This document shows positions 1 through 7,924 of a DNA stretch of 26,006 nt, one piece after another (the stretch's first letter is position 1; each line of letters starts with the position of its first letter). Below the pieces are notes generated by a model. It did not search any database. It had not been told where the DNA came from and was given only the letters and a program-made list of their open reading frames with translations. The stretch is from JABWBR01 sp036741235 (GTDB lineage: Bacteria > Bacteroidota > Bacteroidia > Chitinophagales > Saprospiraceae), in contig DAINSQ010000057.1 in assembly GCA_036741235.1 (NCBI GenBank), positions 1 to 26,006 of the forward strand, in the 5' to 3' direction. The position numbers and the translations under genes are program-made.

Positions 1-87
1 TCATACCCCCTCATACCCCCTCATACCCCCTCATACCCCCTCATACCCCCTCATAACCCCTCATAACCCCTCATAACCCCTCATCCC
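1..87 (-). repeat. Decamer tandem array, 8 full units, merging into the TRIC gene stop codon
   Basis: On the plus strand there are five copies of TCATACCCCC (1-50), three of TCATAACCCC (51-80) and a partial TCATCCC (81-87). The array is cut by the window edge, so its full length is unknown. Read on the coding strand of the TRIC gene, the units are GGGGTTATGA and GGGGGTATGA. The first full unit starts at the base after the TGA stop (83-81), and the last codon plus stop (GGATGA) already resembles the end of a unit. The G-runs of 4-5 bases are separated by 5-6 bases, which fits the G3+N1-7 quadruplex rule. Function is not known; there are no spacers, so this is not a CRISPR array. Confidence 0.93.
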
Positions 88-689
88 AAAAACCGCGGCA
101 GGCTCCAGTGGAATCGAAGCGACAAGATGCGAATCACGACAATAAGCGCAGCGGAAGCCAGGAAAGCCGCCTGGCGCTCCATACCGGCAGCGATGAGTGC
201 CACGTAGGCAATAGCGCCGGCCATGCAGGCGGTAGCGTAAATCTCGCGGCGGAAGATCACCGGCGTTTCGTTGGCGAGGGTATCGCGAATCACGCCGCCC
301 ATTACGGCAGAGAAAACGCCCATAATCACCGCAATTTCGGATTGAACGCCCAGGTGTAGCGCTTTTTCGGTGCCTAAGAGGGTAAACATGGCAATACCCA
401 GCGTATCAAACAGTAAAAGAGTGCGGCGCAACCGCAGCAAAACGCGGGGGATTATCAAAGTGGCGACAAAGCCGCCGAGAATAGCATAGAGGAAATTCAC
501 ATCGGCGATCCAGACCAGGGGGTAGCTGCCCAGCATAATATCGCGCAGGCTTCCGCCGCCGATAGCCGTAGTAAAGGCAGTAAAACCGGCGCCGAACCAG
601 TCCTGGCCTTTGTCGCGCACGGCCAGAGCGCCCGATATGGCAAAAGCGGCAGTGCCCGCCAGTTCAAGCGGATATTGCAAGTCATTCAT
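81..689 (-). CDS. Trimeric intracellular cation (TRIC) channel / UPF0126 family membrane protein
   Basis: A 202-residue inner-membrane protein with about seven hydrophobic helices. It has two copies of the family signature: GGGSLRDIMLG near residues 44-54 and GGVIRDTLANE near 131-141. The GGGxxRD loops mark the internal duplication of prokaryotic TRIC channels (PF03458, formerly UPF0126, YicG-like), which conduct K+ and other small cations as trimers; some members are annotated as glycine transporters. I chose the ATG at 689. An in-frame TTG at 695 would add two residues. It is the last gene of a minus-strand operon: the upstream gene stops at 701, leaving 11 bases. Its TGA stop is fused to the decamer array at 1-87. 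Family assignment is firm; the physiological ion and its link to the two upstream genes are unknown. Confidence 0.9.
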   Translation of the reverse strand: MNDLQYPLELAGTAAFAISGALAVRDKGQDWFGAGFTAFTTAIGGGSLRDIMLGSYPLVWIADVNFLYAILGGFVATLIIPRVLLRLRRTLLLFDTLGIAMFTLLGTEKALHLGVQSEIAVIMGVFSAVMGGVIRDTLANETPVIFRREIYATACMAGAIAYVALIAAGMERQAAFLASAALIVVIRILSLRFHWSLPRFLG

Positions 690-700
690 AGTCAAAAAAA

Positions 701-2998
701 TTATTGCGCTGCGAACGATTTATAGTATTTACACTCCCGGATAACCCGCTGGGCATAGTCCGTATCGTTGTAGTATCTTTTTAATATCGCAAAATACTCA
801 CGCGCGGGTTTTACGCCCGCCGCGTTATTGAGGTAGTGCAATTTTTGCTCGCATTTGGCGGCCCAGAAGGTAGCTCTGGCGCCGAGTTCCCTGTCTTTGG
901 CCAACATTCGCGCTTTTTCAAAATAATACAAAGCCTGGGTGACATCCATGTTTTCTTTATTACCCAAAGCAAACAGCGGATTGGAAAAGACGTAGTTACG
1001 GCTCCCCCTTTTATAGCGTTTCGCACTGGCGCCGCTGCGAAAATTATCAGCAGCCCTCCAGCTATAACCGTAATACGAGAGGTTGTAAAAGGCTACCCCC
1101 AGCCTGTGAAACAACCGGGCGGCCTCATCGGGGTCGGTGGCGGCTTTGGCCTGGTATTCGGTTTGCATGAGGTTTTCTATCATCTCCCCCTTGCTGTAAA
1201 GCGCCAGGGTATCGGGAAGCGGGCAACGCACGCAATCGCGAATGCGATCGGCATAAGGATTAAACACGCCATAATCATCCCACTCGGCTCTGTCCATCTG
1301 CTTGAATACCTCGAGGGCCGCCTCCAGCTGGTAATCGCTCAACAAGAGGGTCGCTTTAAGGTCTATCAGTTCTTTTTCGCGGGTGGTTCCGTCGGGTTTT
1401 TCTACCAGCCATTTTTCCCAGCGGCTGCGTTTTTCTTTGCGGCAAACTTCGAGCAAATCGTCAATGATGTTGAGCTGGGGGTTGGCTCTGAGGTCTCTTA
1501 GCGAATGACGGCTGATGAAGGCCAGCCCGGGGCGGCCTCCGTTTTCATAGAGGTAGGCCATCTTGTCGTTGAGGAATTCCGGAAAGTCAGGGTATTGTGC
1601 AAAAACTTCCGATGTCCGGGTATCGGCGGCAGTAGCTTCCACTTCGGGGCTCAAGGCGGGTAAGGCGCTGATACGCAGGGCGGCTTCAAAAGCGTCGAGC
1701 TGCCGTTCAAGCGTATCATTGTCGACCATCTCGCGGGCGGCTTTGAAAGTTTTTTCAGCAAAATAAAAATTGCCGGCCAATAGTTCAAGGTAGCCTTCGG
1801 CGATTTTCCAGAGCGCCGGGCTTTCTATTTCACCTTCTTTTAGCGCTTTGCGCACGAAGGACTGCAGGTCGATGACCAGCCGGCCCGCATTAGCGCGGGG
1901 CCGGTCGTGGTAGCGTTTGTTGACGGCTTTTTTGTCATTAAAATCATATCCCAACAAATCTTTTTCCAATTGCGCCAATTCGCGCACCAGCAGTACTTCC
2001 AGGAATTCGCTTCGGGGGTCGTATTCGTAGATTTTTTCCATTTCTTCCACCAGGCGGCTGTCTTCGGCATGGGCTCGAAGCGCGTAAAGGGCTGCCCGTT
2101 CGCGATCGCTCTGGCACAAGAGTAAACATTGCCGCCACTCTTCGTCGCTGCGAATGCGAAAGCTCAGAAATGCCGATTCGCGTTTGCTGGGGCACCGGTC
2201 GAAGACCCGCGAATACAAATAGGCAGCCTCTACCCGGCGATCGAGGGCAAGCAGCGCCCCCGCCTTATGGCCGAGGATCCAGTATTCGATGATGCTGGGA
2301 TCGTGGTCTATTTTGGGCATGAGGTAGTCGTAAAGCGCCAATACGTCTTCATACAACTTGGCGTAATGCGCCAGGCGGATGATCTGATAGGCATAGCGGA
2401 GGCGCACATAATGCGACTGGGTGCGCATAAATTCCTGTTTCCCCTGTTGGATAAGCCGCTGCATGCTCTCTCGGGCCAGGGCGGGTTTTTCCCATCCGCC
2501 AGGTTTTACGGCATAGGGCTCGCATTGTTTGGCAAAAATGAGATAATCGACGATTTCCGTACAGCGGTTGCGATAGATAAACCGGGCGAAGGAATTATCG
2601 GCAATGGAAGCCCCCAAATAGCTCAGCGGTATACGCTTACTGCTCACTGCTGTGCGAAGATCTTCGAGTTCGCCTACACTGGCTATGTATACGAGATAGT
2701 GGATATCGGCTTCGGTAGCCAGGCTGCATACGCGCTCGCGCCATTCTTTGACGTTGTCTTCGGTTTGCCTGTATACCTGACCTTTGTATAACTCATATAA
2801 CTTGGGAAAATCAGGCAGCAAAGGCGCCATGTTTATATAGCGGCGGGTAAGATCGCTATCAATAAACGAATAACCGCTGAAGGCATTGGGATTGGGCACG
2901 CAACTGCTGTCTATACGCCGGGGGTACAAACAAAACAACAAAACGCCGGCAAAACTAGCGAGGCGCCAAAATTTGGAATACCGAATCGAGTTGTTCAT
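701..2998 (-). CDS. Large secreted or membrane-anchored helical-repeat (TPR-like) protein, function unknown
   Basis: A 765-residue protein not recognised from a named family. The N-terminus has basic residues followed by a hydrophobic stretch (LASFAGVLLFCLY, about residues 13-25), a signal peptide or anchor, so export to the periplasm or envelope is likely. The rest is almost entirely amphipathic helix, rich in aromatic and charged residues, with TPR-like pairs such as the segments around residues 205-265, 410-450 and 690-740 (for example ALYYFEKARMLAKD, then ATFWAAKCEQKL). That suggests an alpha-solenoid scaffold for protein binding. The ATG at 2998 lies inside the preceding lipoprotein gene (44-base overlap), and the TRIC gene starts 11 bases after its stop, so the three are probably co-translated. 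The overlap suggests the solenoid and the lipoprotein act together, but this is inference. Confidence 0.72.
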   Translation of the reverse strand: MNNSIRYSKFWRLASFAGVLLFCLYPRRIDSSCVPNPNAFSGYSFIDSDLTRRYINMAPLLPDFPKLYELYKGQVYRQTEDNVKEWRERVCSLATEADIHYLVYIASVGELEDLRTAVSSKRIPLSYLGASIADNSFARFIYRNRCTEIVDYLIFAKQCEPYAVKPGGWEKPALARESMQRLIQQGKQEFMRTQSHYVRLRYAYQIIRLAHYAKLYEDVLALYDYLMPKIDHDPSIIEYWILGHKAGALLALDRRVEAAYLYSRVFDRCPSKRESAFLSFRIRSDEEWRQCLLLCQSDRERAALYALRAHAEDSRLVEEMEKIYEYDPRSEFLEVLLVRELAQLEKDLLGYDFNDKKAVNKRYHDRPRANAGRLVIDLQSFVRKALKEGEIESPALWKIAEGYLELLAGNFYFAEKTFKAAREMVDNDTLERQLDAFEAALRISALPALSPEVEATAADTRTSEVFAQYPDFPEFLNDKMAYLYENGGRPGLAFISRHSLRDLRANPQLNIIDDLLEVCRKEKRSRWEKWLVEKPDGTTREKELIDLKATLLLSDYQLEAALEVFKQMDRAEWDDYGVFNPYADRIRDCVRCPLPDTLALYSKGEMIENLMQTEYQAKAATDPDEAARLFHRLGVAFYNLSYYGYSWRAADNFRSGASAKRYKRGSRNYVFSNPLFALGNKENMDVTQALYYFEKARMLAKDRELGARATFWAAKCEQKLHYLNNAAGVKPAREYFAILKRYYNDTDYAQRVIRECKYYKSFAAQ

Positions 2999-3992
2999 GC
3001 AAATACCTTTTTGTCAGCAGTGAATCGAGGTGATACAAGGCCGCCGTTTTTTGCTCGCGGCGCAGAGAACGATGTAAAAGCGTTGCGGCCTGCCGCATTT
3101 CCCCTGGCTCGGCGGTTTCTACCCTGATGCGGTCGCCGCGGTACAAATAATGGCCGTCAAGATAAGTACTTTTTACCACCTCCCAACGCTGCGGCCCCAG
3201 GCGTTGAAATCGGGTAACATCGGCCAATGCCCTTTCATCAATCGGGTAGATCAATCGAATCATCCGGCCGTCTCTGAATAAAACGCCCCAGCCAAAAGCC
3301 GGCAATACAACATCGAGCGGCAAAGGGTAGCGGGAAGCGCCTTTCAGATAGGGTTCTGCTTTTTTTATATTCAAAATGGAATTGGGCTCTTGCCAGTCTT
3401 CTACATCGCCCATGTTGTAAAACATCAGCATACCCCGGTCGACCGGCGGGACTCCCGTTTTTTCAAAGTATCGCACCTGGTGCAATCGGATGGTAGCCGA
3501 CAGGACGCAGTTTTGGGGCTCGATTTGCCCGTGCATTTTTTTTAATAAATAAAAATATGCCTCGCGAGTACCCTGCGTCCAGTCGCAGTCGATCTGAATT
3601 TCGCGGACAGGATGCCGGTCAAGCGGGGCGTGCAATTCGGCAATTTTGCGGTATATCCGACCGGCCAGCGTGTCGAGTTGCCCGAAAGAGCAGCGTTCCA
3701 GGGTGTTGTTGGTAATAAAAACAGCAGGGATGATATCCAGACCGAATAACAACGCGGTATCCGCTTCGAGCTGAGCCAGGGGCACGGGTTCGCCGCCTGC
3801 CCCAATGTCTACGTCGAAATACTTGACATAGAGGCGTTGCACGCCCAGCGAGTCGAGCAACTCGCGTTCGGCGGGAAGCAGCGACAGGGCGGTGCGCCAA
3901 TAGTACAGGGCCCGGTCAGCCGGTTCTGCTTCGCGACGGCACGCCCCTATGATCAATATAACAACAACCAATAACCGGGTATTATGCAACAT
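2955..3992 (-). CDS. Lipoprotein of unknown function, TIM-barrel-like (possibly DUF3142-like)
   Basis: A 345-residue protein starting with a clear lipoprotein signal (hydrophobic VVVILIIGAC, lipid cysteine C18). After the signal come alternating strands and helices. Strand-like segments ending in acidic residues (EIQIDCDWT, residues 131-139, with D135 and D137) and GMLMFYNMGDVED (about 187-199) recall the strand ends of TIM-barrel glycosidase-like proteins. DUF3142 is the nearest family I can suggest, and this is tentative. No catalytic residues can be named. It is the first gene of the minus-strand operon; its TAG stop lies 44 bases inside the next gene. A -7 box (TAATTTTG, 4016-4009) sits 16 bases upstream of the ATG, in the shared promoter region with the divergent lipoprotein gene. 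Confidence 0.75.
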   Translation of the reverse strand: MLHNTRLLVVVILIIGACRREAEPADRALYYWRTALSLLPAERELLDSLGVQRLYVKYFDVDIGAGGEPVPLAQLEADTALLFGLDIIPAVFITNNTLERCSFGQLDTLAGRIYRKIAELHAPLDRHPVREIQIDCDWTQGTREAYFYLLKKMHGQIEPQNCVLSATIRLHQVRYFEKTGVPPVDRGMLMFYNMGDVEDWQEPNSILNIKKAEPYLKGASRYPLPLDVVLPAFGWGVLFRDGRMIRLIYPIDERALADVTRFQRLGPQRWEVVKSTYLDGHYLYRGDRIRVETAEPGEMRQAATLLHRSLRREQKTAALYHLDSLLTKRYLHEQLDSVFQILAPR

Positions 3993-3997
3993 CTGTC

Positions 3998-4005
3998 TAC
4001 CTTTG
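3998..4005 (+). promoter_or_regulatory. -7 promoter box (TACCTTTG) for the DUF6503-like lipoprotein gene
   Basis: A perfect match to TAnnTTTG, 19 bases upstream of the ATG at 4025, giving a leader of roughly 12-16 bases. Its -33 region would fall inside the first codons of the divergent operon, so the two polymerase footprints overlap. Confidence 0.6.
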
Positions 4006-4008
4006 TGC

Positions 4009-4016
4009 CAAAATTA
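4009..4016 (-). promoter_or_regulatory. -7 promoter box (TAATTTTG) for the minus-strand operon
   Basis: A perfect match to the Bacteroidota -7 consensus TAnnTTTG on the minus strand, 16 bases before the ATG at 3992. No convincing -33 TTTG is seen at the usual distance. It faces the plus-strand box at 3998-4005 with only 3 bases between them. Confidence 0.55.
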
Positions 4017-4024
4017 CACCTATC

Positions 4025-4819
4025 ATGAAAAAAACGGCATGGGGACTGATCCTTTTGTGGCTGTGTGCGTGCGGCGGGCCTGTGAAAGAGGATCAAAACA
4101 GCGGTTCGCAGCCCGCAACAAAAAATTTACCGGCAGCAGACAGCAGCCAGTTGATCGTCGACCTCGCCATAGAGGCGCATGGCGGCGAGCGCTATGCCAA
4201 CAGCCTCATTGAATTTGATTTTCGCGATTACCACCTCAAGGTCACCCGCCGGGGCGGTTCTTTTGCCTACGAGCGCAGTTTTACCGATAGCCTGGGTCGA
4301 CCGGTCAAGGATATACTCACCAATGTGGGTTTCCATCGCGAGATCAACAGCCGGCGCGCCCAGCTCGCACCTGCCGATAGTTCCGCTTACGCCAACAGCG
4401 TCAACTCGGTGGTATACTTCGCCCTCCTGCCCTATTTCCTCAACGACCGGGCCGTGCAAAAGCAATACCTCGGCAAAACGACGATCAAAGGCGAACCCTA
4501 CTACAAAATACGCGTCAGCTTCCAATCTGAAGGAGGCGGCAAAGACTACGACGATCAGTATGTTTACTGGATACACACCCAAAAACACACCATGGATTAT
4601 CTCGCCTATTCATTCCAGGTTGACGGCGGGGGCGCCAGGTTCCGGCAGGCCTATAATATCCGCAATATTAACGGCATCCGCTTTGCCGATTATGCCAATT
4701 TCAAACCCAAAACAGATACACGCGACGTTGCCGGTTTTGACCGCCTCTTCGAAAACAGCGAATTGACAGCAGTGTCTACGGTAGAAACGGGTAATGTGAA
4801 GGCATTTCTTTTGGATTAA
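4025..4819 (+). CDS. DUF6503-like lipoprotein
   Basis: A 264-residue lipoprotein. The N-terminus MKKTAWGLILLWLCAC gives a lipobox L-C-A-C with lipid cysteine C16, then a flexible Asp/Ser/Gln-rich linker. The body has the pattern AIEAHGGERYANSLIEFDFRD followed by many beta strands and FHREINSRRAQL and YYKIRVSFQSEGG segments, typical of DUF6503 proteins of Bacteroidota. These resemble LolA/LolB-like half-barrels that hold hydrophobic ligands; that structural likeness is inferred from the strand pattern. The first ATG after the -7 box was chosen. It is divergent from the operon at 3992 and followed 187 bases later by a DUF5686 gene on the same strand. Biochemical role is unknown. Confidence 0.78.
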   Translation: MKKTAWGLILLWLCACGGPVKEDQNSGSQPATKNLPAADSSQLIVDLAIEAHGGERYANSLIEFDFRDYHLKVTRRGGSFAYERSFTDSLGRPVKDILTNVGFHREINSRRAQLAPADSSAYANSVNSVVYFALLPYFLNDRAVQKQYLGKTTIKGEPYYKIRVSFQSEGGGKDYDDQYVYWIHTQKHTMDYLAYSFQVDGGGARFRQAYNIRNINGIRFADYANFKPKTDTRDVAGFDRLFENSELTAVSTVETGNVKAFLLD

Positions 4820-5006
4820 CAAATAATTGATTGCTATTACGCCCCCAAAAAAAGATTTTCGAATACGACGGGCCCGCTATCCCGAACATTCTGAACTCAA
4901 CCTCGCAATCTGATGTTTAGCCCTAGTAATGCCAACTTTGGGCTAAAAAATTATGTCCTTGATAGAGGTTTCCAGCATTATTGCCTTTAATCACATCCTT
5001 ACGACC
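4820..5006 (+). promoter_or_regulatory. Intergenic region with an 8-bp inverted repeat around a -7-like box
   Basis: TTTAGCCC (4916-4923) and GGGCTAAA (4940-4947) form a perfect 8-bp inverted repeat with 16 bases between the arms. A near-consensus -7 box, CAACTTTG (4933-4940, 7 of 8 matches to TAnnTTTG), lies between the arms. This arrangement would suit an operator controlling the DUF5686 gene, with the start of transcription near 4946. There is no T-run after the repeat, so a terminator is less likely. Nothing else was seen in the gap. Confidence 0.4.
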
Positions 5007-7775
5007 ATGAAGAACACCTTATTGCTCTCTTTACTAACCATTGGACTGACCTACTCTGCGTTTGCCGGCGGCGTGCGCGGCTCCATTCGCGATAACGAGG
5101 GCAATCCGCTCGAATTCGCAGCTATTTATGTCAAAGAAACCGGCGACGGCGCCGTGACCAATGCCGACGGATATTATGAACTCCGGCTCGCCCCAGGCGA
5201 TTATACCCTTATCTTTCAGTACCTGGGCTATAACGCCGAGGTGCGGCAGGTGGCTGTAGGCGATGGTTTCCGAGAGATTGACGTGACCATGAAATCGCAG
5301 TCGTTTACGCTCAAACAGGTGGATGTGATAGAAGGCCGTGAAGACCCCGCGTATACTGTAATGCGCAAAGCCATCGCCAAGGCCAGTTATCACAGGCAGC
5401 AACTTGACAGCTACTCGGCTCAGGTGTATATCAAAGGCTCGGGGCGGCTCAAAAAAGCGCCGTTTTTTATTCGCAAAGAATTAAAGAAAGAAGGTATCGA
5501 CTCAACTTTTGCTTTTGTAAGCGAATCGGTGAGCCGTATTGAGTACAAGCGCCCCAACAATTTCAAAGAAACAGTCATTTCTATTCGTAAACAGGGCGAC
5601 GACAATTCGACCAGCCCATCCCAATTTATTTTCAGCAGTTTTTACCAGCCCCGCATCGCCGAATCGGCCGTCTCGCCGCTATCTACCGACGCTTTTGCCT
5701 ATTACAAATTCAAACTTGACGGTTATTTCATGGACCGCGGCTATGGCGTCAATAAGATCAGGGTGATCCCGCGCAGCCGGGGCGAAGATGTGTTTGACGG
5801 CTATATCTATATCGTGGAAGACTGGTGGAGTATACACAGCTTGTCGCTTAAAACCTACAAATTTGGTATCGAATTCAATATCAATCAGGTATATGCCCCC
5901 ATCGAAGACCTGGCCTGGATGCCTACCAGCCAGCGATTTGACGTAAATGCCAAAGTTTTTGGATTCGATTTTGTATATAATTATGTGGCTTCGGTAAGCG
6001 GCTACAAAATAAAACTCAACCCCGACCTACCCTCCGATGTGGCTGTAATCGATGAGAAACTCGACCAGGATCTGGCCAAAGAAGTGGAAAAACGTTGGAA
6101 AGAAGACGCCAAATCGAAGGATGTTTACGACAAATTATCGTCGGGCAAGGAACTCACGCGCAAAGACCTGCGCACGCTGATGAAAGACTACGAAAAAGAA
6201 GAAAAAAAGGCCGCCAAAGCCGATAAAACAACCGAGCTCAAAAACGACGAGACAAAAAAAACCGACCCCGTTGCACTCGAAGAACGCGTATTCAAGGTCG
6301 ACAGTATGGCCTACAAACGCGACTCCTCCTACTGGGCTGAGATCAGGCCTATCCCGCTCACTGAATATGAAGTAAAAGGTTACGAGCGGGTCGATAGCCT
6401 GAGCCGGGTAGAAGCCGAAAAACGCGAGCGCGAGGAATCAGGCGAAGAAACCGACGAAAAAGAAGCCGAAAAAGCTAAAAAGAAGAAAAAAGCCAACCAG
6501 TTTGAGCTGATGGACCTCATCGGCGGCGGCAGCTACAATATCGGCAAAGCGCGCCTGTCTTTCGAGTCTATCCCCGCCAATATCCACTTCAACCCGGTGG
6601 AAGGCTTTAGCCTGCATTCGGAGATCGCACTGCGATTTAACCAAAAGGTGATGTTCAAAGACACTACCAATGCAACGGCCGCTGAGGGCAGCAAGCCCAA
6701 ACCCAAAGTGCGCGTAACTCGCGAATGGACGTTCGGCTATACGCCCAGGTATGCCTTTGCGCGCGAAAAACTGACCGGCAAGGGGCGCATCAACTACGGG
6801 TTCGGCAGGCGTTTTCGCCGCGGCCACGCCCAACTGGAAGGCGGGCGCTATATCGTGCAGTACAACAGCGAAAAACCGATCAGCGAGTTGATCAATACTT
6901 ACCTCAACTTGTTTGAAGAGCGCAATTTTATTCGCCTTTACGAAAAAGACTATGTCGGCTTCAATTTTGACAAGCAAATCAGGGAAAACTGGAAATTCCT
7001 GCTCAACGCCGAGTGGGCCAAGCGCTACACACTCGAAAATAATACTTCCCAAACCTGGTTTAACCGCGACGACCGCTTCTACGACTCGAATATTCCCGTT
7101 AATAATGAAGTTACCTATCCCCTGCCGGCTATCGAAAGGGCTTCTACTATTAGCGTAGGCATCGAAGCCCGCCCCTGGCAGCGCTATCGCACTTACAACG
7201 GCTATACGCGCCCGATAGATAATAGCTCGCCGACGCTCACGCTAAAATACCGCAAAGGTATTAACGGGTTGTTCGATAGCCAGGTCGATTACGATCTGCT
7301 CGACTTTACTTACCGCCACGACTTCAAAGTGGGCGCCCGCGGAAAAATGGACGTGAAAGTCAATACCGGTATTTTCCTGAATAACAATTACGTAGGCTTC
7401 GCCGATTACAAGCATTTCAACGGCAACCGCATCTCGCTCGTAACCGCCGACCCGGTGGGTAGCTTCCGCTTGCTCGACTACTACCGGCACAGTACGGCTG
7501 ACAAATATTTGTCGGCCCACGCCCATTACCAGTTCCGCAAGTTTTTATTTACTCAAATTACGGAGGTCTGGCTCATGGGCCTTAAAGAAAATTTGTTCGT
7601 GAATTACCTGGCTACACCCACCTCGCAAAACTACGTGGAATTGGGCTATTCGGTCGACAATATCTTCCGCATTTTCCGACTGGAAACAGCCGTGTCGTTC
7701 CAGGATGGCAAGTACCTCGACTGGGGCGTGCTGATCGGCATTTCCTCCAACCTCGGGTTTATTGATTTTGATTAG
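5007..7775 (+). CDS. DUF5686 outer-membrane protein with N-terminal carboxypeptidase-regulatory-like domain
   Basis: A 922-residue protein from the ATG at 5007. An upstream in-frame ATG at 4953 would place 18 non-signal residues before a clean signal peptide (MKNTLLLSLLTIGLTYSAFA), so I reject it. Residues about 22-105 are a carboxypeptidase-regulatory-like beta-sandwich (GSIRDNEGNPLEFAAIYV, YLGYNAEVRQV). The middle and end match DUF5686, including the hallmark YWAEIRPIPLTEYE near 442-455, and the last 350 residues look like beta-barrel strands ending in GFIDFD. Two highly charged Lys/Glu-rich stretches (about 385-420 and 469-498) are probably disordered loops. Likely sits in the outer membrane; no function is established for the family. 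It ends at TAG 7773-7775, just before the heptamer inverted array. Confidence 0.85.
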   Translation: MKNTLLLSLLTIGLTYSAFAGGVRGSIRDNEGNPLEFAAIYVKETGDGAVTNADGYYELRLAPGDYTLIFQYLGYNAEVRQVAVGDGFREIDVTMKSQSFTLKQVDVIEGREDPAYTVMRKAIAKASYHRQQLDSYSAQVYIKGSGRLKKAPFFIRKELKKEGIDSTFAFVSESVSRIEYKRPNNFKETVISIRKQGDDNSTSPSQFIFSSFYQPRIAESAVSPLSTDAFAYYKFKLDGYFMDRGYGVNKIRVIPRSRGEDVFDGYIYIVEDWWSIHSLSLKTYKFGIEFNINQVYAPIEDLAWMPTSQRFDVNAKVFGFDFVYNYVASVSGYKIKLNPDLPSDVAVIDEKLDQDLAKEVEKRWKEDAKSKDVYDKLSSGKELTRKDLRTLMKDYEKEEKKAAKADKTTELKNDETKKTDPVALEERVFKVDSMAYKRDSSYWAEIRPIPLTEYEVKGYERVDSLSRVEAEKREREESGEETDEKEAEKAKKKKKANQFELMDLIGGGSYNIGKARLSFESIPANIHFNPVEGFSLHSEIALRFNQKVMFKDTTNATAAEGSKPKPKVRVTREWTFGYTPRYAFAREKLTGKGRINYGFGRRFRRGHAQLEGGRYIVQYNSEKPISELINTYLNLFEERNFIRLYEKDYVGFNFDKQIRENWKFLLNAEWAKRYTLENNTSQTWFNRDDRFYDSNIPVNNEVTYPLPAIERASTISVGIEARPWQRYRTYNGYTRPIDNSSPTLTLKYRKGINGLFDSQVDYDLLDFTYRHDFKVGARGKMDVKVNTGIFLNNNYVGFADYKHFNGNRISLVTADPVGSFRLLDYYRHSTADKYLSAHAHYQFRKFLFTQITEVWLMGLKENLFVNYLATPTSQNYVELGYSVDNIFRIFRLETAVSFQDGKYLDWGVLIGISSNLGFIDFD

Positions 7776-7807
7776 GAGGGTGTGGGTTGTCGGTCGTCAG
7801 TTCTATG

Positions 7808-7915
7808 TTATAGGTTGTAGGTTGTAGGTTAGCTTATTGGTTTATAAGTATACAGACCTACAACCTACAACCTACAACCTACAACCTACAACCCTACAAC
7901 CTACAACCTACAACA
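7808..7915. repeat. Inverted heptamer (TGTAGGT / ACCTACA) tandem array between convergent genes
   Basis: The left arm (about 7808-7830) holds GGTTGTAGGTTGTAGGTT on the plus strand. The right arm (about 7856-7915) holds some eight units of the reverse complement, with one single-C interruption near 7893. About 25 bases separate the arms, so a long perfect hairpin of at least 18 bp can form on either strand. It lies between the stop of the DUF5686 gene (7775) and the stop of the DUF1684 gene (7925), both pointing inward, the right place for a bidirectional terminator. The TGTAGGT strand carries TAG in every unit; a 7-bp period closes all three frames within 21 bases. Confidence 0.85.
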
Positions 7916-7924
7916 GCCCCCCCC

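Noticed and set aside
1..80. Possible CRISPR array at the window start and at 15508-15750
   Set aside because: Units are 10 bases and directly adjacent with no spacers, and there are no cas genes.
836..1501. Plus-strand open frames opposite the helical-repeat gene (also 2129-2791)
   Set aside because: The minus-strand gene is continuous across them, with a signal sequence and operon overlaps; the plus-strand translations show no family resemblance.
4953..5006. Upstream ATG start for the DUF5686 gene
   Set aside because: It would add 18 residues ahead of a complete signal peptide that starts with its own ATG at 5007.
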